DNA from: an uncultured Verrucomicrobiota bacterium
GTDB lineage: Bacteria > Verrucomicrobiota > Verrucomicrobiia > Opitutales > Opitutaceae
DNA length: 55,856 nt
Reading direction: 5' to 3'
Assembly: GCA_903904685.1 (NCBI GenBank)
Contig: CAIVDS010000112.1
Location: 1 to 55,856 of the forward strand
Numbering within the stretch: the stretch's first letter is position 1; each line of letters begins with the position of its first letter. The notes under the pieces are model-generated. The model saw only the letters and a program-made list of their open reading frames with translations. It was not told the DNA's origin and did no database searches. The position numbers were made by a program, and so were the translations under genes. Below, in pieces: positions 8,900 through 16,379 of this stretch.

Positions 8900-10660
8900 A
8901 TGAACACCGACACTCCTGACATCATTATTTGCCAAGCCGGCTTCGGAACGGCCGACCGCAAGATCGGCCTCTTCCCCGACGCGGGCGTCGATTGCTTCGA
9001 ACTTCAGGACATGGGGCAGAACGCCACGGAAGCCTTGGGCGCCTATGAAAACTGGAAACCGGTTTTCCGGGGGCCGCTGTCCCGGGCTCCTGGCGCGCTG
9101 GGCAGCCGTCTCGTCGGGGACTTTTCCGCGTGGACGAAACCGGGCATCTACCGGCTCGTCCTGCCGGGGGATGCCGGACGTTCATGGCTGTTTCCGATCC
9201 ACGACGGGGTGTATTCCGGGTTGCCCCGCATGTTTCTCGATTACGTGCATGGCAACCGGTGCGGGGATTTTTCCAACGACCAGCGCGGCCCCTGTCACCT
9301 CGATGACGGCATTCTCAGCAAATCGGGACGGCAGATCGACGCCTCCGGGGGATGGCATGACGCCGGGGACACGCGCAAATGGATGGTCCACTCCACTCTG
9401 CCGGCCCTGGCGCTGGCCGTGTTCAAGGGGCAACACAACAAGAGCTGGAATCATTTTCAGGATCCCCTCTGGCAGGACGACCAACTGGCGGAGATTGCCT
9501 GGGGCGTCCGGTTTATCCTGAAAATGCAGGATCCCCGAACCGGGATGATCTACGAGGATGTCGGGGGCGGAGGAAACTCCCGCAAACAGCCTGGAATGTC
9601 CTGGTGGTATGCCAACCATTCGGGCTGCTGCGCCGACAACGTCCCCAACCGTTTCACCGACAATATTCCAGGCAGCGGCGACGAGCGCCTCGTCCGCGAG
9701 GACTACAACCCCATCGTCCAATACACCAACATCACGATCCTGCTCCGCTGCGCGCCGCTCTTGGAATCCGGCGATCCGGTGCTGGCGGCGCAAGCGCGCA
9801 AGGCTGCGGAGTTCTGCCGCGGTTTTATGGCCGCTCAAACCGCGGACGACTTTCACGGATGGACCTCCGTGCGTTCATGGAGGCTTCTGGCCGCCCTCGC
9901 TGCCCATGCGGGAGAAAAGGAAATAATGGAATGTTTGGACGGCCTTATCGAGCTGCACGATGTCCGGACCGGCTTTTGGTTCAACGACGCCCGTCGCGAC
10001 GATTATTTCCGGGGCATCCTGCACTCGGCCCAGCCTTTGATCGCCCTGACAACCTGGGCGGAGGCGTTTCCCTCTCATTCGAGGAGAAAAGAAATCGAGG
10101 CGATCCTCCGCCATTGCCTGACGGCTTACGTCGAGCCGCTCCGCGCCACCAATCCTTTTGGCATAATGCCCTTCGGCCTCTATTCCAAACCGGCCACGGA
10201 AGGGGACCGCTATCGGGAATGGAACCACGGTCTGTTCTATCGGTTTTTCATGCCCGCTTTATCCCCTCAAAAGGTTAATCACGGACTGGGCGGCCACTGG
10301 ACCAGTTGGGCCCATGCGCTTGCCTATGCCGGCCAAGTGTTCGGAATCGCCGGAGCCCGCGAGGCCGCGCTCGACCAGATCCGCTGGCTCCTCGGCAACA
10401 ACCCCCTCCACGTTTCCTTCGTCAATGGCGTTGGTTACAACCAGCCGATGCCGCACAGCCGTTTCCTGGGCCAGCTTCCGGGGGCGACCATGATCGGCCC
10501 GCGCGGCGACGCGAAGGACGAGTTTTACGCCGACACCATGGGCCGTGCGGACTGGTCCACCTGCGAATACTGGGTGACCACCGGCGCCAACATGGTGATG
10601 GCTCTCTCCATCCTGATTCCCCAACACATTCCCGAAGCCAACAAACTCGGCCATTCCTGA
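8900..10660 (+). CDS. Glycoside hydrolase family 9 (endoglucanase/exo-glucosidase type)
   Basis: A 586-residue enzyme. The N-terminal 100 residues form an Ig-like CelD_N-type domain. The (alpha/alpha)6 GH9 catalytic domain follows, with GGWHDAGDTRKWM holding the candidate catalytic base and partner (D154, D157). A C-terminal LLGNNP...SFVNGVGYNQPMPHSR block is a GH9 signature. The candidate general acid is E556 in DWSTCEYW. The frame is open upstream to 8732, but the ATG at 8900 starts just before the Ig-like domain. No signal peptide is visible from this start, so the enzyme may work inside the cell on imported oligosaccharides. A CE7 esterase follows 71 bp downstream on the same strand. Confidence 0.88.
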   Translation: MNTDTPDIIICQAGFGTADRKIGLFPDAGVDCFELQDMGQNATEALGAYENWKPVFRGPLSRAPGALGSRLVGDFSAWTKPGIYRLVLPGDAGRSWLFPIHDGVYSGLPRMFLDYVHGNRCGDFSNDQRGPCHLDDGILSKSGRQIDASGGWHDAGDTRKWMVHSTLPALALAVFKGQHNKSWNHFQDPLWQDDQLAEIAWGVRFILKMQDPRTGMIYEDVGGGGNSRKQPGMSWWYANHSGCCADNVPNRFTDNIPGSGDERLVREDYNPIVQYTNITILLRCAPLLESGDPVLAAQARKAAEFCRGFMAAQTADDFHGWTSVRSWRLLAALAAHAGEKEIMECLDGLIELHDVRTGFWFNDARRDDYFRGILHSAQPLIALTTWAEAFPSHSRRKEIEAILRHCLTAYVEPLRATNPFGIMPFGLYSKPATEGDRYREWNHGLFYRFFMPALSPQKVNHGLGGHWTSWAHALAYAGQVFGIAGAREAALDQIRWLLGNNPLHVSFVNGVGYNQPMPHSRFLGQLPGATMIGPRGDAKDEFYADTMGRADWSTCEYWVTTGANMVMALSILIPQHIPEANKLGHS

Positions 10661-10731
10661 GAATGTCGGCCAACTCGTCCCGCCCCTTCGAAGGGGTGGC
10701 GGTTCTGGCAAACTCCTCCTCTCATCACATA

Positions 10732-12210
10732 ATGAAACAACATCCCTTGAAAACATTGCTCCGCTGCGGAGCCCTTGCGCTGGCATTCCTCTCCATCGAA
10801 GCTGCGGCGATGAACTCCAACGTCATGTCGCCCTGGGCCAGCAAGTGTTCGTCGCCCCAGAAACCGGAACTCGCCTTCTACTCCCACCAATCCGAGACGC
10901 TCCTTTTCGAGAACACGAAGATCGTGGAGATCTACTGCCAGGCCGGACTCCGGTCGGTGGGGATGACGTGGAGTCTTCATCGCAACATGGTGCAGACTCC
11001 CTTTTTGACGGGCAAAGCCGAGGCCCTCCCTCCCGACCGCTTCAAAATCTCCCTGGAAACCGCCAAGCTCCCTCCCGGTTTTTACGACCTCCGCGTTAAG
11101 CTCGATGCCGGGCAGCCCAAGACGATCGACGGCGTGTGCGTCTTTGGCTGGCAGGCCGACCAGATGCCGATCCGCGAAACTCGTCCGGCCGACTTCCGGA
11201 AGTTTTGGGACAACGCCCTCGCCGATTACGCCAAAGTTCCCCTCGATGCGAAGGTCGAGGGCGAGGTGAAGACCTACAAGGGAAAAGAAATCGACGACTA
11301 CAACGCCCTTTCCGCCGCCCTCCCTCCGACTCCGTATGATCCGGAGGGGATCAAGACCGACGAGGTGGAATCCTTTAAAATCAGCTTCGCGGGGCCTGAC
11401 GGCGGGCGCGTTTATGCCTGGCTTGCCAAACCCAAGGGCGACGGTCCCTTCCCAGCCATGCTCGTGCTCCCCGGCGCGGGATTCAATGCGCGCACGCGTC
11501 CGTTGGAACATGCGCGGCACGGCTATCTCGCCCTCGATATCCAAGTCCACGGGCAGGATGTCGATCAGCCCAAATACGAACATCTCCCGCACTATGACGA
11601 CGACGCGGTGGTTTACGACCCCATCGACAAAAACTGCATGATGAACGTCTATTTGCGCGCCGTGCGCGCCGTGGACTATCTCTGTTCCCGGACGGACGTT
11701 GACCGGAAGCGCATCGCGACCGTCGGCGGCAGCCAGGGCGGACGGCTTTCCATCGTCGTTCCCGCCCTCGACAAGCGCATTGCCGCGACGGTCCCCAGCA
11801 TCGCTTGGGGGGCCAACTATCCCCATCTCGCCTGGTCGGCGAAATGCAACGGCATCCAGAATCCGGAAGACAAATCATGGAGGCCGGGTTACGTCTTCGG
11901 GCCGAAAAGCGACGGCATGGAGCTGGTCGGCGCGCCGACTCTGCCGGACACCTTGGCCGCGAAGTGCGGCGTCTACTACGATCCCATGAACTTTGCGCCC
12001 GACGTGCTGTGCCCGGTCTTCATGAACGCCGGCCTCATCGATTATGTCTCGCCGCCTTCCCACGTCTGGGCCGAATACCTCCGGCTTGGCTCGAAGGACA
12101 AGACTTTGACGCCTCTGCCCGGACTCGGCCACGACTGGTCCGCCGAATTCGACCGCCGCGCCTGGCGCTGGCTGGATTCGCGCTTGGGCGAAAGCCGGAA
12201 CAAGCCCTAA
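10732..12210 (+). CDS. Secreted acetyl xylan esterase-like protein (CE7 / AXE1 family)
   Basis: A 492-residue protein with a signal peptide (LLRCGALALAFLSIEAAA). An N-terminal beta-rich domain of about 150 residues precedes an alpha/beta-hydrolase domain of the AXE1 type. The triad is visible: S334 in GGSQGG, D437 in GLIDYVSPPSH (usually GLxDxxxPP) and H467 in GLGHDW. CE7 enzymes remove acetyl groups from xylo-oligosaccharides and similar sugars. It follows the GH9 gene on the same strand; the 71-bp gap shows no terminator, so co-transcription is plausible. It is convergent with the UroD-like gene. Confidence 0.88.
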   Translation: MKQHPLKTLLRCGALALAFLSIEAAAMNSNVMSPWASKCSSPQKPELAFYSHQSETLLFENTKIVEIYCQAGLRSVGMTWSLHRNMVQTPFLTGKAEALPPDRFKISLETAKLPPGFYDLRVKLDAGQPKTIDGVCVFGWQADQMPIRETRPADFRKFWDNALADYAKVPLDAKVEGEVKTYKGKEIDDYNALSAALPPTPYDPEGIKTDEVESFKISFAGPDGGRVYAWLAKPKGDGPFPAMLVLPGAGFNARTRPLEHARHGYLALDIQVHGQDVDQPKYEHLPHYDDDAVVYDPIDKNCMMNVYLRAVRAVDYLCSRTDVDRKRIATVGGSQGGRLSIVVPALDKRIAATVPSIAWGANYPHLAWSAKCNGIQNPEDKSWRPGYVFGPKSDGMELVGAPTLPDTLAAKCGVYYDPMNFAPDVLCPVFMNAGLIDYVSPPSHVWAEYLRLGSKDKTLTPLPGLGHDWSAEFDRRAWRWLDSRLGESRNKP

Positions 12211-12325
12211 AGTCCGTCCTCCCTCATCCTCGCGTCCGCCGTTGGCAGGGCGGGGGATGGACGGCGGGCGGAAATCGGTTGGACTTGCCGCCCGGTGTCG
12301 GCTGCGCCCAAGAACCCGTGCGAGC

Positions 12326-12340
12326 CGTCCCTGCGGGACG
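12326..12340. other. Small perfect hairpin between convergent genes
   Basis: CGTCCC-TGC-GGGACG forms a 6-bp GC-only stem in the 140-bp gap between the convergent CE7 and UroD-like genes. No run of T follows on either strand, so it is not a canonical intrinsic terminator. Confidence 0.35.
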
Positions 12341-12350
12341 TCACGGCCCT

Positions 12351-13571
12351 TCACGCCCACACATGCCGCGCCCAGTATTCATCCAATCGGAGGTGAAGCC
12401 GCCGGATCTTCTCGGCATCCCGCTTTCGCCAATGCATGCCGGTGTGGCCGTAGAGCAGCCGGGGATTCGCACGGGCCAAATCCAGATCACGGCGGAAAAA
12501 CTCCTCTTCGTTGCCCTCGGGCAACTCCTGGCCGATGCCCAGAATGATGGGCCGCTCCCCGATCTCGGCCACGGCCTCCTCCACGCGGATTGATCCTGCA
12601 TACGCCTTGGCGATATAACCCGCCTCGGTGTAGACGACGGGGAGATTTTCCAGTGTCGCGCGGAACACATGGGGACCGCTGCAGGGATGGATCGCCACTT
12701 GTCCGAACGCTTCGGCGATCCGCCGGTCGTGCGGCAGCACATGCTCCCGATACAGCTCTGCGGAGACCATGTTCAACGAACACTCCGCGATGCGGCACGT
12801 GCAGGCCGGGAACGTCGGATAACGCGGGCCGATCCAACGCCGCAGGTTCGCCGCCAGCGCCAGATAGAAATCCGTCGCGAGGGTCATGAAATCCCTGAAC
12901 TTGTCGGGCTCCAGCAGCGGCAGGACAAAGACCTCGGTTCCCAACACCATGTGGGCGATATTGAACGGCCCCTGCATGTCGGGCGGGGCGATCTCGAACC
13001 AGTCCGGCGTGAGGGCGAGGGCCGCCTCGATGTCCTCCCTCATCTCCGGGATGACGCCGCTGGTTTCCGGATCGGGCATTCCCTCCGCCAGCACGTCGTC
13101 GATCAGGCGTTCTCCGGTCGGCGTATGGCCCAGTTCGGCGGCGAGTCTGATCCCGAACGAAGCGGGGAGCGTGCCCGTTCCCCGGCCCAGCCCGAGGCGC
13201 GGGCTGATCGGGTTCAACATCTCCAGCGGACCCGTGATGCCGCGCACGCTGTTCAGCAATCGCTCTTCGGGCGACTGCTTGGGCGGCGTTGGCGGTGTTG
13301 CGCATGGCGCCTCGTCGTCGGGCCCGTGGCCAAGGTAGAAAGCCGGATATTGGCGCAATGCGCCGCGCATGACGGCCTGCTCCGCCAGATCCCGGCGTCG
13401 TTCCGGGTGCCTGTCCAAAGCTGCGGCCGCCTCCTCGACGGCGTCTGCGATCAACTGCGGGGGTGTTTTGTTCACAAAGGTGGCTGCAAAAGGACGGATG
13501 ATGAGCGTTGGCGGATGCGGGGCGGGCTGCGAGGGATGGGGTTTGGGTTTAACGGAGGGGCGGGGGTTCAT
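12351..13571 (-). CDS. Uroporphyrinogen decarboxylase-like (UroD/MtbA superfamily) protein
   Basis: A protein of the UroD fold, not HemE itself. The C-terminal half has the pattern of cobamide-dependent methyltransferases of this superfamily: an H-P-C pair (H295, C297 from the ATG) in a GPHVF context, like the first two zinc ligands of MtbA-type enzymes. I do not see the third cysteine. Such proteins occur beside sugar-catabolic genes in Verrucomicrobia and Planctomycetes; their substrate is unknown. The only ATG is at 13571, but residues 1-22 (NPRPSVKPKPHP and onward) are encoded by the dispersed repeat at 13505-13570. The in-frame GTG at 13475 starts where family-like sequence begins and may be the true start. 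Confidence 0.7.
   Translation of the reverse strand: MNPRPSVKPKPHPSQPAPHPPTLIIRPFAATFVNKTPPQLIADAVEEAAAALDRHPERRRDLAEQAVMRGALRQYPAFYLGHGPDDEAPCATPPTPPKQSPEERLLNSVRGITGPLEMLNPISPRLGLGRGTGTLPASFGIRLAAELGHTPTGERLIDDVLAEGMPDPETSGVIPEMREDIEAALALTPDWFEIAPPDMQGPFNIAHMVLGTEVFVLPLLEPDKFRDFMTLATDFYLALAANLRRWIGPRYPTFPACTCRIAECSLNMVSAELYREHVLPHDRRIAEAFGQVAIHPCSGPHVFRATLENLPVVYTEAGYIAKAYAGSIRVEEAVAEIGERPIILGIGQELPEGNEEEFFRRDLDLARANPRLLYGHTGMHWRKRDAEKIRRLHLRLDEYWARHVWA
13505..13570 (-). repeat. Dispersed 66-bp repeat, copy 1
   Basis: First of three related copies (others at 14239-14304 and 14805-14852). The plus-strand core reads GCGTTGGCGGATGCGGGGCG, then GGGCTGCGAGG, then GGGTTTAACG, ending GGGGGTTCA. 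It is G-rich on the plus strand. Here it ends one base before the ATG of the UroD-like frame, so its minus strand is read as a Pro/Lys-rich N-terminus. Confidence 0.85.
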
Positions 13572-13624
13572 TCATTGATGAAACTCGACCCCTTTGACTC
13601 GCTGATAGTGTCTGGTTGGGCTCT

Positions 13625-14095
13625 TCATTTCTTCAACAACATGACGGCAATCTTCGCGACTACGCCGACCGCGCCAAGCCCAACGTTGAACCACAGCGCA
13701 ATGATCGTGGTCCGTGCCGGGTATCGTAGGGCCGCCTTGACGACGAGCACATAGAGCCAAGCGAATACAAGGATAAGGCTGATGCCAAGATTCCGCCATG
13801 CCTGATCCAATGCCTCGGCGTCGTGGTTCTCCCATGGACGCCAGAAGACTGGAAGAAAGATGGAGTGAAACAGCAGAATCAAGGGTGGGGCAGCAAATGC
13901 GAATACGAGCCGGGGGATGCGAATCTCTTCTCTGATCTTTTTCTGATTGCGGGTAAATACCCAGAAACCCAGACCACCGACAATCAGGCTACTCACAAAG
14001 AGGATGGCATAGCCCAACGCGAGAAGCCCTCTAGGCTCAAAATAGTCTAGAATGCGATCAAGCTGCGGAATGACGATGCCGAGACCGCAGATCAT
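13625..14095 (-). CDS. Small integral membrane protein, unknown function
   Basis: A 156-residue protein with four predicted transmembrane segments: LLALGYAILFVSSLIVGGLGFWVF, LVFAFAAPPLILLFHSIFLPV, LGISLILVFAWLYVLVV and TTIIALWFNVGLGAVGVVAKIAVMLL. Short charged loops (RNQKKIREEIRIPR; ENHDAEALDQAWRN) join them. I do not recognise a family. It is the first of three small minus-strand genes separated by copies of the dispersed repeat, and its DNA looks less G+C-rich than the neighbouring CAZyme genes. That fits recent acquisition but does not prove it. Confidence 0.65.
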   Translation of the reverse strand: MICGLGIVIPQLDRILDYFEPRGLLALGYAILFVSSLIVGGLGFWVFTRNQKKIREEIRIPRLVFAFAAPPLILLFHSIFLPVFWRPWENHDAEALDQAWRNLGISLILVFAWLYVLVVKAALRYPARTTIIALWFNVGLGAVGVVAKIAVMLLKK

Positions 14096-14238
14096 CCCTC
14101 CGCCACGAGCAATGCGTCCGCTATACTTGGGATTCCATTTTTGATGCGCCAGAGAGTCATTTTCTTCAGAACAGAGTTATTGAGCGGAACCCGTGTGTTC
14201 CAGTTGAGAAGGATAAGACACAGGGAGAAGGGAAGGAG

Positions 14239-14304
14239 GCGTTGGCGGGTGCGGGGCGGGCTGCGAGGGCTTGGGTTCGGGTTTAACGAAGGGACGGGGG
14301 TTCA
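14239..14304 (-). repeat. Dispersed 66-bp repeat, copy 2
   Basis: Full-length copy, differing from copy 1 at only a few positions across 66 bp. It lies in the 264-bp gap between two small minus-strand membrane protein genes, 55 bp downstream of the stop of the gene at 14360-14740. Confidence 0.85.
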
Positions 14305-14359
14305 CTCTTTGCTGCAACTCGCACTGATTCCGCGGCTCGATTCTGGTGCTTTGTTCGGC

Positions 14360-14740
14360 CTAATTCTCACTTTGAGCAACAAATGGATTTTGCTTTCGCG
14401 CTTTTTGCTTGGCCCATTTCGATAGCCAAGTCCCGACTACTGGCAGAAATTGAAAATAGATGAGCCAGCTATAGAATACATGCGCACAGGCATCGAGGAT
14501 CGAAAGTGTTTTATCATCCTTTAATTTCACCAAGACCATTTTTGAGTAAAATGTGCCTATCAGCGTAACAAGAATCAGTATGCCTCCGATATTCTCGGCT
14601 TCTTTGACTTTGTTGTCTTTCAAGATTGAAATTACAAAACAACCAGACGCAGAACCGAGCACAAATATCACGAATGGAAATGTTTTTTGGGCCAAAGCAA
14701 ACCATACGGTTTCGGCCAACTTGGAATGTGATTGTTTCAT
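14360..14740 (-). CDS. Small membrane protein, unknown function
   Basis: A 126-residue protein starting MKQSHSKLAE. Three hydrophobic stretches are visible (FPFVIFVLGSASGCFVISIL; IGGILILVTLIGTFYS; ACAHVFYSWLIYFQFLPVVG), then a basic tail (SKWAKQKARKQN). No family is recognised. The DNA is visibly A+T-richer than its surroundings. It sits between repeat copies 2 and 3. Alternatives in other frames are shorter and have no membrane pattern. Confidence 0.65.
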   Translation of the reverse strand: MKQSHSKLAETVWFALAQKTFPFVIFVLGSASGCFVISILKDNKVKEAENIGGILILVTLIGTFYSKMVLVKLKDDKTLSILDACAHVFYSWLIYFQFLPVVGTWLSKWAKQKARKQNPFVAQSEN

Positions 14741-14804
14741 GTTGAAGTGAGAATATTCAATGCTGCCTTGGCTCTTGTTTGTAAATGCACTAAGAGGGAA
14801 AAAG

Positions 14805-14852
14805 GCGTTGGCGGGTGCGGGGCGGGCTGCGATGACTGGGGTTCGGGTTTAA
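14805..14852 (-). repeat. Dispersed repeat, copy 3 (truncated)
   Basis: Shares the first 48 bp or so with copies 1 and 2 (GCGTTGGCGGGTGCGGGGCG onward to GGTTCGGGTTTAA), then diverges. It lies in the 127-bp gap between the genes at 14360-14740 and 14868-15257, 15 bp downstream of the stop of the latter. Confidence 0.8.
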
Positions 14853-14867
14853 AGCCGCTGCGCAGAG

Positions 14868-15257
14868 CTATTGGTTCGTCTCCGTTTTGATTTTTCCGTA
14901 TTCTGCTTCTGCCAAGGCCGCGCATTCTTTGAAAATATCTCTGCCGTATTTTCGATTAATCTTTTCTTTCGATACCTGATTGTAGGCTCTGACATAGCCT
15001 ACCAACCACGGTGTGACCTCACATCCAGCGACTACCCTATGCTGAACTCCGTATTTATTTTTTAATATTCGGGCGTAAATCGGACGCCATTCTGCAGGAA
15101 GACCAAATGACTGCACTTCATAATGGCCTGTCATGGTGTCATACTGTGCAACGATATAACCGCGAGCAGGCGAGGCAGCCAGCCACAAGGCTATCGCAGC
15201 AGGAATTGCGATCACGGCGAAGAATACCTTCCATGCTCGACTGAAGTGGATTCTCAT
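14868..15257 (-). CDS. Small exported or membrane-anchored protein, unknown function
   Basis: A 129-residue protein with one N-terminal hydrophobic segment (VFFAVIAIPAAIALWLAA) after a basic start (MRIHFSRAWK), typical of a signal anchor. The soluble part (GHYEVQSFGLPAEWRPIYA; YGVQHRVVAGCEVTPW; EYGKIKTETNQ) contains two cysteines but matches no family I know. It is the outermost of the three repeat-separated minus-strand genes, and its DNA is lower in G+C than the flanking regions. Confidence 0.65.
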   Translation of the reverse strand: MRIHFSRAWKVFFAVIAIPAAIALWLAASPARGYIVAQYDTMTGHYEVQSFGLPAEWRPIYARILKNKYGVQHRVVAGCEVTPWLVGYVRAYNQVSKEKINRKYGRDIFKECAALAEAEYGKIKTETNQ

Positions 15258-15426
15258 TCTGTCTAATAATGTTATGCGATTGCGCTCAGTGCAGCGTTTG
15301 GAATTGGAAATACGATCACGCTATCTGGCACACCGTTGTAAGGGAATGGGTCGGGGTAAAGCCGCAACGGTTCCGGTGGGCGTGATGTTATCTCCCTTAA
15401 TAGCCGCACGTCGTTTTCTGAATGAA

Positions 15427-15457
15427 AAAGCGGCGGGCGTTTTTAGCCCGCCGCTTT
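15427..15457 (-). terminator. Rho-independent terminator for minus-strand transcription
   Basis: A perfect 12-bp inverted repeat: AAAGCGGCGGGC (15427-15438), loop GTTTTTA, GCCCGCCGCTTT (15446-15457). Read on the minus strand, the stem is followed by CTTTTTCATT, a good U-tract. On the plus strand only TTTGG follows. The hairpin therefore ends a minus-strand transcript arriving from the repeat array side. Confidence 0.85.
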
Positions 15458-15608
15458 GGAGCCGTTCAAGTCGAGGGTTCAAGGTGAACGGCGGTGTCCG
15501 GAATCGTGTCCGGTGGGTTACTTCATGGGATGGTCGGGGCGGAGTTTGAACTCGATGCGGATGCCGGCGTTGGGATTTCTTGTCCAAACGGGTCAAATCA
15601 GGGGTATT

Positions 15609-16196
15609 TCATGTGTTTTCGGACGTTTTTCGCTGATTTTCAAGGTTCGGAGGCTGAAAATGAGTGTTTTGGGGTGTCCGGACAGGGTGTTGGTGCGTCC
15701 AGTTAGGCCATTGGCGTGTCCAATTAGCATGCTGCCGTGTCCGGTTAGCGCGTTGGTGTATCCGGTTAGCGTAGTGGCGCATCCGGTTAGGGCGCTGGCG
15801 TGACAGATTACGACTCTGGTGAGAGAAGTTACGCTTGTGGCGAGAGGGATTACGCTTGTGGCGTGAGGATTTCCGCTTCTGACGAGAGAAATTACGCTTC
15901 TGACGTGAGGGATTGTTCCACTGATGTGAACAATTACGCCATTGATGAGAGGAATTGTTCCACTGATGAGAGCGATTGCTCCATTGACGTGAAGGATTCC
16001 TCCACTGACGTGAGCGATTACGCCATTGATGAGAGGAATTACGCCACTGATGTGAGCGATTACGCCACCGATGTGAGGATTTCCTCCACTGATGAGAGGG
16101 ATTTCTCCGCTGGGGTGTCCGGTTTTGGCATTGGGGTGTCCGGTTGGCGTGTTGGGGAATCCATTTGGCCGTCCGGTGATGCCGGTTGGCGTTCAA
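15609..16196 (-). CDS. Possible heptad-repeat protein encoded by the 21-bp array
   Basis: A 195-codon frame starting at TTG 16196; no in-frame ATG is available. It reads through nearly all of the 21-bp array and ends 152 bp before the minus-strand terminator. The product is about 25 heptads of the form Q-W-R-N-x-S-H/R. Gln, Asn and Ser/Thr are almost invariant, and the protein is very basic and rich in Trp, Asn and His. The two most frequent base changes in the central units (positions 2 and 17 of the unit) are synonymous in this frame (Ser TCA/TCT, Gln CAA/CAG) but change amino acids in the plus frame. The plus frame also has TAG in units 2-6. No known family, no signal peptide and no ribosome site, so existence is uncertain. 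Confidence 0.42.
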   Translation of the reverse strand: MNANRHHRTAKWIPQHANRTPQCQNRTPQRRNPSHQWRKSSHRWRNRSHQWRNSSHQWRNRSRQWRNPSRQWSNRSHQWNNSSHQWRNCSHQWNNPSRQKRNFSRQKRKSSRHKRNPSRHKRNFSHQSRNLSRQRPNRMRHYANRIHQRANRTRQHANWTRQWPNWTHQHPVRTPQNTHFQPPNLENQRKTSENT

Positions 16197-16219
16197 TCGA
16201 AGCCGATCGGCGTTTTGGT
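15674..16219. repeat. Array of 26 diverged 21-bp tandem units
   Basis: From 15674, consecutive 21-bp blocks align without any insertion or deletion. Units 1-6 are of one type (such as GTGTCCGGTTAGCGCGTTGGT), units 7-21 of a second (such as GTGAGCGATTACGCC then ATTGAT), and units 22-26 drift back to the first (GTGTCCGGTTGGCG then TGTTGGG). G at position 1 is invariant, TT at 9-10 is present in nearly all units, and TG at 18-19 in most. 21 bp equals seven codons and also two helical turns. It lies between the small-gene cluster and the giant-protein genes. Confidence 0.9.
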
Positions 16220-16379
16220 GGAAACTTGCGGGCGGGCGGGGCGTCAGAACCCGGCTATCGCCTGACCGGACGTGCCGATGAGAACCATGCCCATGGCGCG
16301 GGGATTTTCGATGCTCCGGTCGGAATGAAGTTCTTGCACTTTCCCGTTCCGCCTTTTGCTCTCAACAACTACCCTTCTC

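Noticed and set aside
13505-14852. Integron-like gene cassette array with attC sites
   Set aside because: The repeats have no inverted-repeat structure and the order of GTT- and AAC-type boxes is wrong for attC; no integrase is present.
15321-15596. 91-codon minus-strand frame over the terminator
   Set aside because: It would translate through a strong terminator hairpin and shows no protein features.
15674-16219. CRISPR array
   Set aside because: Units are contiguous 21-mers with no unique spacers, and no cas genes are near.
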